A stretch of 11,873 bases of DNA from DATEDA01 sp963789885. Lineage in GTDB: Bacteria; Pseudomonadota; Gammaproteobacteria; Burkholderiales; SG8-39. A program made the translations under genes and the position numbers. The stretch is taken from positions 1 to 11,873 of the forward strand of contig CAWBNB010000002.1 of assembly GCA_963789885.1 (NCBI GenBank), written 5' to 3'. Below the pieces are notes generated by a model. That model did no database searches and was not told the origin of the DNA. It saw only the letters and a list, made by a program, of their open reading frames with translations. This document shows, piece after piece, positions 7,026 to 11,873 of the stretch (within the stretch, counting starts at the first letter, position 1; every line of letters starts with the position of its first letter).

Positions 7026-8009
7026 TCAGGAGTCGCTCTTGATCTTCGCGTCGCGCACCGTCTTGCCCCAGCGCTCATACTCGGAGTCGACGAAGGCCTT
7101 GAACTGCTCGACCGTCATGGTCGCGGGTTCGGTGTTCAGCTTGAGGAGCGCCGCGCGCGTCTCGGGCGCGTCAACCGCGCTGTTGAGCGCGCGGTTCAGG
7201 CGGACGAGGATCTCGGGCGGCGTACCCGCCGGCGCCATGATTCCCACCCACGTTCCGGCGTTGACCGGGACGCCCTGCTCGGCGAAGGTCTTCAGATCGG
7301 GTGCGCCGACGAATCGCTGCGGCGCCGCGAGGCCGAGCATCTTGATCTTGCCGCCCTTGCTGTAAGGATCGGCGACCGAGATCGGCACGATCATGCAGTC
7401 CACCTGTCCCGCGACCACCGCCTGGATCGCCGGGGCCGCCCCCTGGAACGGGACGTGCAGGACGTCGAACGCGCCCTGCTGCTTGAACATCTCCATCGCG
7501 ACGTGGGCCGAGCCGCCGATGCCCCAGGATGCGAAGGTGATCTTGCCCGGCTGCTGCTTCGCCTGCGCGACGAATTCGGCCACGCTCCCCGCCGGAAAGC
7601 CCGGGTTCACCACGAGCGCATAGGGAAAGTACCCGGCGATGCCTACCGCCGCAAAGTCGCGGCGCGGATCGTAGGCGAGCTTCGGGTACACGTGCGGGTT
7701 GATCGCATGGGTGTCGGCGGTCACCCAGACCAGCGTGTAGCCGTCCTTCGGTGCGCGCGCGACCGCCTCGCTGCCGATCGCGCCGTTGGCGCCCGGCCGG
7801 TTGTCGATGATCACGTTCTGCTTCAGCCGCTCGCCCATCGGCAGGGCGACGATGCGCGCGACCACGTCGCTGCCGCCGCCGGCCGGCCACGGCACCACCA
7901 GCCGCACGGGCTTCTCCGGATACTGGGCGGCGGCCGGGCCGCACGCGAGCGCGCCCCAGACCAAGCCGAGTGCCGAGACCAGACGAATCGCGGACGCTAT
8001 TACTCTCAT
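7026..8009 (-). CDS. Bug-family TTT solute receptor (intact)
   Basis: Complete 327-residue Bug/TctC-type periplasmic receptor. The start is ATG at 8009, preceded by the strongest ribosome site in the window (GAGGAGGG, about 6 nt upstream), rather than the longer open frame to 8063. The signal peptide covers residues 1-28 and ends AAA; ALAC inside it is not a convincing lipobox. Family blocks: RLVVPWPAGGGSDVVAR, IIDNRPGANGAIGS, DGYTLVWVTADTHAIN, YPKLAYDPRRDFAAV, FASWGIGGSAHV, VPFQGAAPAIQAVVAGQVD, MAPAGTPPEI and a C-terminal WGKTVRDAKI. It resembles the frameshifted receptor at 1-608 in the SWG.G..HV and QGAAPA.QAV..GQVD segments, suggesting the two are sister copies. It is followed after 10 bp by the flavoprotein gene and preceded by a 90-bp gap with a hairpin, so it may head its own transcript or continue the one from the lyase gene. 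Ligand unknown; a carboxylate is the family norm. Confidence 0.94.
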   Translation of the reverse strand: MRVIASAIRLVSALGLVWGALACGPAAAQYPEKPVRLVVPWPAGGGSDVVARIVALPMGERLKQNVIIDNRPGANGAIGSEAVARAPKDGYTLVWVTADTHAINPHVYPKLAYDPRRDFAAVGIAGYFPYALVVNPGFPAGSVAEFVAQAKQQPGKITFASWGIGGSAHVAMEMFKQQGAFDVLHVPFQGAAPAIQAVVAGQVDCMIVPISVADPYSKGGKIKMLGLAAPQRFVGAPDLKTFAEQGVPVNAGTWVGIMAPAGTPPEILVRLNRALNSAVDAPETRAALLKLNTEPATMTVEQFKAFVDSEYERWGKTVRDAKIKSDS

Positions 8010-8079
8010 CTTCACCCTCCTCGATGCGACAAGTATGACGGCCCGCCGGCCGGAGTGATTCACGATGCGCGAAGACGGC

Positions 8080-8096
8080 CTTCAGCGACGCTGAAG
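8080..8096. terminator. Perfect 7-bp stem hairpin just after the lyase stop
   Basis: CTTCAGC-GAC-GCTGAAG: a perfect 7-bp inverted repeat with a 3-nt loop, starting 3 bases after the lyase stop codon on the minus strand and extendable by two G-C pairs past one mismatch (8077-8099). No T-tract follows on the minus strand (the next bases read GCCGTCTTCG), so it is at best a weak intrinsic terminator. A partial terminator or RNA-stabilising structure between the lyase and Bug genes is an alternative. Confidence 0.45.
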
Positions 8097-8099
8097 CCC

Positions 8100-8963
8100 T
8101 CAGGTCTTGTAGCGCGCCTCGAGCGCGTCCCAGCGGTGCTTCGCCACGGAGCGCTGCCGCTCCTCGAAGGACGCCAGGCGCTCGGCGACCGAGGCGAGGC
8201 TTCCGGTCGCCTTCAGGGCTCCGAGCACCTCGTAGGTCGCCCGGAGCGCGGCCTGTAGAGCGGCGTTCGCGTACAAGACCAGGGAAAAGCCCATGTCGGC
8301 GAAGGCAGCGCGCCCCGGGTCCGGGGTCTTGCCGCCGAAGACGATGTTCGCGACCTGCGGCACCGGCAGCTCGCGCGCGATCCGCTTCAGCTCGTCGACC
8401 GTCAGCGGCGCTTCGACGAACGTCGCGTCGGCGCCGGCTTCGATGAAGGCGCGGGCGCGCTCGATCGCCCGGTCCAGCCCTTCGATCGCGCGGGCGTCGG
8501 TGCGTGCGATGATCTGGAAGTCCGCATCGGCCCGCGAATCCACCGCGGCCCGGATCTTCTGGACCATCTCCGCCGTCGGGATCACGTCCTTGCCCTCGAA
8601 GTGGCCGCACTTCTTCGGGAAAACCTGGTCCTCGATCTGGACGCCCGCGGCGCCGGCACGCTCGAGCACCTTGATCGTGCGGACCATGTTGATCGGGCTG
8701 CCGAAGCCGGTATCGGCGTCGACGATGATGGGCAGCGCGACCGCCTCGGCGATCGCGGCGGTGACCTGCGCCAGCTCGGTCAGCGTCGTGAGGCCGATGT
8801 CGGGCGCGCCGAGGTGCATGTTGGCGACGCCGGCGCCGGTCACGTAGACCACGTCGAAACCGAGGTCCTCGATCACCCGCGCGAAAAGCGCGTTCGCCGC
8901 GCCCGGGGCGGTCACGGCGATGCGAGCCGCCATGAGCTGCTTGAGTTTGGCCGTCTTGCGCAT
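8100..8963 (-). CDS. Isocitrate lyase / PEP mutase-family lyase (2-methylisocitrate-lyase-like)
   Basis: 287-residue enzyme of the ICL/PEPM superfamily (2-methylisocitrate lyase PrpB, dimethylmalate lyase, oxaloacetate decarboxylase, PEP mutase). ATG at 8963 has AGGAAGG about 9 nt upstream. Motifs: VYVTGAG (39-45), VDADTGFG (81-88) carrying metal ligands Asp82 and Asp84, IEDQ (110-113), the lyase-type loop KKCGH (117-121) with catalytic Cys119, and IIARTDAR (151-158). The length fits the short, PrpB-like group rather than true isocitrate lyase of over 400 residues. The intact KKCGH loop argues for C-C cleavage of a 2-alkyl-malate or citrate-type substrate giving pyruvate, glyoxylate or a similar acid plus a dicarboxylate. 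It lies 40 bp after the LysR gene on the same strand. There is no prpC or prpD nearby, so this is probably not the propionate pathway copy. Confidence 0.92.
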   Translation of the reverse strand: MRKTAKLKQLMAARIAVTAPGAANALFARVIEDLGFDVVYVTGAGVANMHLGAPDIGLTTLTELAQVTAAIAEAVALPIIVDADTGFGSPINMVRTIKVLERAGAAGVQIEDQVFPKKCGHFEGKDVIPTAEMVQKIRAAVDSRADADFQIIARTDARAIEGLDRAIERARAFIEAGADATFVEAPLTVDELKRIARELPVPQVANIVFGGKTPDPGRAAFADMGFSLVLYANAALQAALRATYEVLGALKATGSLASVAERLASFEERQRSVAKHRWDALEARYKT

Positions 8964-9003
8964 CGGTCAATCCCTTCCTGTCAGGCGATGATCACGTCCG
9001 CCT

Positions 9004-9948
9004 TCACCGCGCGGACGCGGCGTCGGCCACCAGAAAATCGATGAGCTCGCGGAGGAAGTCCGGCAGCGCATCGGAATCGCGCACGCAGATCTTCAGGTTC
9101 TGCACCGACCACTCGTCCTCGATCCGCACCACCTCGACGCCTTCGGTGCCGCCCAGCCGCTGCACGGCGGAAAGCGGGACGACGCCGACGCCGATGCCCT
9201 TGCCGATGAGGTGGCACATCTCCTCGAAGCTGCCGACCTGGATGCGGCTCTTCAGCTTGCGGCCGTAGCTTGTCACGATGTCGGCGATGAACGAGTGCAG
9301 CGCGCTCTCGGGGTTCCGGCCCACGAAATCATGGTCGATGGCGTCGACGAACGAGACCGTGTCCCGCCCGCTGAGCGGATGGCCGCGCGGAACGACGAGC
9401 ACCATCCGGTCGACGTAGTACGGCAGCGTCTCGAGTCCTTCGGTGCCGACGTGGCCCGATACGATGCCGACGTCGGCGCGGGCTTCCTGGACCGCCCGGA
9501 CGATCTCGCTCGACCGCATCTCCCGCAGGTCGATGTCGACGTGGGGATGCCCGGCGAGGAATTTCGCCAGCACGCGCGGCAGGAAATCGGTCGTCGCCGT
9601 GGTGTTAGCGAAGAGGCGGACATGCCCCTTCACGCCCTTCGCGTACTGGCGCAGGTCGGCGGTCATCTGGTCGAGTTGCTGGAAGACCTGCTGCGCGTGA
9701 CGCAGGAACGCATCGCCCGCCGGCGTCAGCGATACGCCGCGCTTGCTGCGGTAGAGGAGCGGGGTCCCGATTGCGTTTTCCAGATGCTTGACCCGCATGC
9801 TCGCCGCCGCCAGCGACAGCGCGGAGGCCTCGGCGCCGAGAGTGAAGCTCTTCGCCGTGGCGACGTTGATAAAGAGCCGCAGGTCGACGAAGTCGAAGCG
9901 CGGCAGGACCACCCCGGGGGTTGACAGCTTGCGCGCCAGAGTCCGCAT
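9004..9948 (-). CDS. LysR-family transcriptional regulator
   Basis: 314-residue DNA-binding regulator. ATG at 9948 carries an AGGAGG ribosome site about 5 nt upstream; the open frame runs far upstream inside the GMC gene but has no meaning there. The N-terminal winged helix-turn-helix spans about residues 18-80 (VDLRLFINVATAKSFTLGAE, then HLENAIGTPLLYR and LTPAGDAFL), with a roughly 17-residue leader before it, slightly longer than usual. The LysR_substrate domain follows from about 107 (GHVRLFANTTA, SGHVGTEGLE, VVPRGHPLSG, GKGIGVGVVP). It likely activates the downstream catabolic genes on binding a pathway intermediate. Unlike the classic layout it is not divergent from its target but lies in line, 77 bp after GMC and 40 bp before the lyase, so it may be co-transcribed with what it controls. 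The operator is probably in the gap at 9949-10025. Confidence 0.95.
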   Translation of the reverse strand: MRTLARKLSTPGVVLPRFDFVDLRLFINVATAKSFTLGAEASALSLAAASMRVKHLENAIGTPLLYRSKRGVSLTPAGDAFLRHAQQVFQQLDQMTADLRQYAKGVKGHVRLFANTTATTDFLPRVLAKFLAGHPHVDIDLREMRSSEIVRAVQEARADVGIVSGHVGTEGLETLPYYVDRMVLVVPRGHPLSGRDTVSFVDAIDHDFVGRNPESALHSFIADIVTSYGRKLKSRIQVGSFEEMCHLIGKGIGVGVVPLSAVQRLGGTEGVEVVRIEDEWSVQNLKICVRDSDALPDFLRELIDFLVADAASAR

Positions 9949-9964
9949 CGCTCCTCCTCTCGGC

Positions 9965-9988
9965 CGGACTCTAATAGGGTACGGACTC
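9965..9988. repeat. Short direct repeat upstream of the LysR gene
   Basis: CGGACTC occurs twice, at 9965-9971 and 9982-9988, with a 17-bp period; the AT-richer TAATAGGGTA lies between. It is in the 77-bp gap upstream of LysR, where an autoregulatory site would be expected. It is not the T-N11-A dyad typical of LysR operators, and two 7-mers this close could be chance. On the minus strand TATTAG between the copies could be a poor -10 box; no matching -35 was found. Confidence 0.25.
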
Positions 9989-10014
9989 GCGTGCAGACGG
10001 GTCACCAAGACAAC

Positions 10015-10025
10015 GGGCTTAGCCC
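10015..10025. other. Small GGGC/GCCC hairpin directly after the GMC stop
   Basis: GGGC-TTA-GCCC abuts the GMC stop codon (TGA at 10028-10026): 4-bp all-GC stem, 3-nt loop. On the minus strand it is followed by GTTGTCTTGG, which is not a T-run. The lyase gene also ends TGA followed at once by GGGCT and a hairpin (8080-8096). Too short for a confident terminator; it may reduce read-through from GMC into LysR. Confidence 0.3.
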
Positions 10026-11627
10026 TCAGCCTTGCCCCGCGTCCGCGATGACGAGATCGGCCGCCTTCTCCGCGACTGCAATCACCGTCGCGTTGATATT
10101 TCCCGAGGGCACCGCCGGCATGACGGAGGCGTCCACCACGCGCAGCCGCTCGACGCCGTTTACCCGCAACCGCGGGTCGACGACGGCACGCGCGTCCGTT
10201 CCCATGCGGCACGTCGACGTGGGATGGAACACGGTGTCGCCGGCCTCGCGGCAAAAGCGCGAGCCAGTCCTCGTCGCTTGCACGTGCGGGCCAGGAAACT
10301 CCTCGGCAGCGATGTAGTCGCGCAGCGGCGCCGTGCCGGCGATCCGCCGGACGAACTTGAGGCCATCGACCATCACCCGGCGGTCGCGCTCGGTGGCGAG
10401 ATAGTTGTAACGGATCGCCGGCGCCGCATGCGGATCGGCCGCCGCAATTCGGACCGAACCGCGCGACTCGACCTGTGTCTGCGATACCGAGAGCGTAAAG
10501 CCAGAGAACGGATGCAGGACGCCACCGCGCCTGGCGGTGGAGAAGTTGATGAAGTAGATCTGGGCGTCGGGGCGAGGCACTTCCGGCCGCGTGCGCACGA
10601 ACGCCGCGGCGTAGCCCGCGCTGACCGTAAGCGGCCCGCGACGAAACAGCAGGTACTGCAATCCGATCCTCGCCTGGCCCCACAGCGTACGCATGTCGTC
10701 GTTCAGCGTGATCGGCCGGGTGCAGCGCCAGAAAGTGCGGCAATAGAAATGGTCCTGCAGATCCTCGCCCACGCGGGGCGCATCGTGGACGACGGCGATG
10801 CCGTGACGCTCGAGCAGCGCGCGGGGGCCGACCCCGGAGAGCTGCAGCAATTGCGGCGAGTTGAAGCTCCCGCCCGACAGGATCACCTCGCGCGCGGCGC
10901 GCACCTCGTGGCGGGCCCCGCGCGCCTCGTAGGCCACGCCGGTCGCGCGCTTGCCCTCGAACAGCACGCGAGTGGCGAGCGCCTCGACCTCGACGCGCAG
11001 GTTCGGACGCTTCTCCGCCGGGCGGAGGTACCCGACCGCAGTGCTGCAACGCCTGCCGTTGCGCGCCGTGGCCTGGTAGTAACCGGTACCCTCCTGGCTC
11101 GCGCCGCTAAAATCGTGGTTGCGCGGGACGCCGAGCACCATCGCCGAGGCGATGAAGGCGTCGCACAGCTCGTGCGAGTCCGGCAGATCGGACACCGCGA
11201 GCGGCCCCCCAGCGCCGTGCCACTCGCTCGCGCCGCGGTCGTTGTCCTCGCACTTCTTGAAGTAGGGCAGCAGATCGGCGAACGCCCAGCCGGGAACGCC
11301 CCAGCCATCGTAGTCCTCGCGCTGGCCGCGGATGTGGACTAGGCCGTTGATCGAAGAGGAGCCGCCGAGCACCTTGCCGCGCGGCGTGAAGACGCGCCGG
11401 CCGCCGAGCGCCGGCTCCGGTTCCGACTGATACGCCCAGTTGACGTCGGTGCGCGCGAAGAGCTTGCCGTAGCCGAGCGGCACGTGAATCCAGAAGTGCT
11501 TGTCGCGCGGCCCGGCCTCGAGCAGCAACACGGTGCTGCGCCCGTCGGCAGTGAGCCGGTTCGCCAGCACGCAGCCGGCCGAGCCCGCACCCACGATCAC
11601 GTAGTCGAAGGTCGTCACCGATCCCAT
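10026..11627 (-). CDS. GMC-family oxidoreductase (choline/alcohol dehydrogenase-like)
   Basis: 533-residue FAD enzyme of the glucose-methanol-choline family, normal length for BetA/AlkJ-like members. ATG at 11627 begins MGSVTTFDYV just ahead of the FAD fold; no strong ribosome site is seen and a GTG three codons in (11618) is a possible alternative. Motifs: VGAGSAGCVLANRL (12-25), LLLEAG (34-39), GMC signature 1 near GKVLGGSSSINGLVHIRG (84-101), signature 2 near GSFNSPQLLQLSGVGP (253-268), and the C-terminal active site with His468 (FHPTSTCRMG) and Asn510 (SGNINA). The catalytic pair is complete. It oxidises a primary or secondary alcohol to aldehyde or ketone, passing electrons to oxygen or the respiratory chain; BetA itself is only one possibility and no betB or betI is present. 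It is the most upstream gene of the minus-strand array and lies head to head with a Bug remnant. Confidence 0.94.
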   Translation of the reverse strand: MGSVTTFDYVIVGAGSAGCVLANRLTADGRSTVLLLEAGPRDKHFWIHVPLGYGKLFARTDVNWAYQSEPEPALGGRRVFTPRGKVLGGSSSINGLVHIRGQREDYDGWGVPGWAFADLLPYFKKCEDNDRGASEWHGAGGPLAVSDLPDSHELCDAFIASAMVLGVPRNHDFSGASQEGTGYYQATARNGRRCSTAVGYLRPAEKRPNLRVEVEALATRVLFEGKRATGVAYEARGARHEVRAAREVILSGGSFNSPQLLQLSGVGPRALLERHGIAVVHDAPRVGEDLQDHFYCRTFWRCTRPITLNDDMRTLWGQARIGLQYLLFRRGPLTVSAGYAAAFVRTRPEVPRPDAQIYFINFSTARRGGVLHPFSGFTLSVSQTQVESRGSVRIAAADPHAAPAIRYNYLATERDRRVMVDGLKFVRRIAGTAPLRDYIAAEEFPGPHVQATRTGSRFCREAGDTVFHPTSTCRMGTDARAVVDPRLRVNGVERLRVVDASVMPAVPSGNINATVIAVAEKAADLVIADAGQG

Positions 11628-11635
11628 CCGAGGCC

Positions 11636-11664
11636 ATAATGCCAAAGCGGCATTCGGTTGTCGC
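11636..11664 (-). promoter_or_regulatory. Weak candidate promoter for the GMC gene
   Basis: On the minus strand GCGACA (11664-11659) and CATTAT (11641-11636) are 17 bp apart; each matches the sigma-70 consensus at four of six positions. It is the only AT-richer spot ahead of the GMC gene. It would start transcription about 2 nt before the ATG at 11627, implying a leaderless message or use of the GTG at 11618. Tentative. Confidence 0.22.
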
Positions 11665-11675
11665 GGGATCGAACT

Positions 11676-11873
11676 GTGCCGCTGCTCCGCCACGGCCGTC
11701 CAGCGCTCGTGGCGCACGCCGGGACCACGCAGACGGTGATCGATCGCTGGTCGCGCCTGATCACGGCCGCGCTACGGACCCCCGAGCTGCGGGACAAACT
11801 GATCCGACTCGGCGTCGAGCCCACCGGCACCACGCCCGACGAGCTGGCAGCGATCATCGCCGCCGACACCGCG
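11676..11873 (+). pseudogene. C-terminal remnant of a Bug-family TTT receptor, 5'-truncated, continues past the window
   Basis: In the plus-strand frame through 11709 the sequence reads ALVAHAGTTQTVIDRWSRL, then ITAALRTPELRDKLIRLGVE and PTGTTPDELAAIIAADTA to the edge. This is the last third of a Bug receptor: compare FVPAGTPADIVEKLY and LGSEPVGSTPAAF in the receptor at 2928-3893. Recognisable similarity starts at about 11703. Before that the frame is open to a TAA at 11637 but shows no family blocks, signal peptide or start with a ribosome site; GTG at 11676 is only a formal possibility. More than 200 N-terminal residues are missing, so this is a truncated gene left after a rearrangement, with the GMC gene now beginning 50-75 bp away in the opposite direction. 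The final few codons lie outside the window. Confidence 0.72.

Noticed and set aside
5588..7042. 484-codon plus-strand open frame opposite the flavoprotein gene
   Set aside because: Antisense artefact of high GC content; no start with a ribosome site and no recognisable domains.
7171..8970. 599-codon minus-strand open frame over the lyase and Bug genes
   Set aside because: Shadow frame; the lyase and receptor frames carry all conserved motifs.
8964..9003. Short reading GCG-GAC-GTG-ATC-ATC-GCC-TGA after the LysR stop, as an alternative LysR or peptide end
   Set aside because: The main LysR frame already ends at the expected place for the family; the few codons have no start or ribosome site of their own.
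9949..11049. In-frame upstream extension of the LysR frame, as a fusion with another domain
   Set aside because: The extension lies entirely inside the GMC gene in another frame and is Arg-rich; ATG at 9948 has a strong ribosome site and gives a normal LysR length.
1..11873. CRISPR arrays, tRNA or rRNA genes, transposase or integrase genes
   Set aside because: No regularly spaced repeats, no cloverleaf or rRNA-like segments and no transposase motifs were seen on either strand; nearly all DNA is accounted for by the listed genes.

Overview
The window is high-GC DNA (roughly two thirds G+C by eye) packed with short-spaced genes. Almost every gene belongs to a family common in Burkholderiales-type Betaproteobacteria such as Bordetella, Achromobacter, Cupriavidus or Variovorax. 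The strongest lineage clue is four separate loci for Bug-family periplasmic solute receptors (tripartite tricarboxylate transporter, TTT) with no tctA or tctB membrane gene in sight. The organism call is inferred from gene content only.

Layout from left to right. A Bug receptor gene (minus strand, running off the left edge) is broken by a one-base frameshift. It is divergent from an Asp/Glu/hydantoin-racemase-superfamily gene on the plus strand. That gene converges on a long minus-strand array, which in transcription order (right to left) is: GMC oxidoreductase, LysR regulator, isocitrate lyase/PEP mutase-family lyase, Bug receptor, TcuA/fumarate-reductase-like flavoprotein, SDR dehydrogenase, alpha/beta-hydrolase-fold protein, second Bug receptor, isochorismatase-fold protein, and a second Asp/Glu-racemase-family protein. 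From the Bug gene at 8009 down to 3893 gaps are only 10-21 bp, and the last two genes overlap by 4 bp, so this looks like one operon or two nested ones. At the right edge a 5'-truncated Bug remnant on the plus strand lies head to head with the GMC gene.

Taken together this looks like a catabolic cassette for an organic acid or related carbon source. Bug receptors would capture the substrate in the periplasm. GMC, flavoprotein and SDR enzymes would oxidise alcohol and C-C bonds. The ICL-family lyase would make a retro-aldol or Claisen-type cleavage, and the LysR protein would sense a pathway compound. The substrate cannot be named from sequence.

The most unusual aspect is that four neighbouring proteins keep their folds but seem to lack the usual nucleophiles. 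Both racemase paralogues have Ser and Glu where the two catalytic cysteines normally sit, in the same places in each, and share a different cysteine. The isochorismatase-fold protein has Val at the catalytic Cys position. The alpha/beta-hydrolase has Gly-Leu-His-Thr-Gly at the nucleophile elbow. The three folds side by side are the same as in the NicD/NicF/NicE steps of nicotinate catabolism, so this may be an analogous but chemically different module. This is an inference from by-eye alignment.
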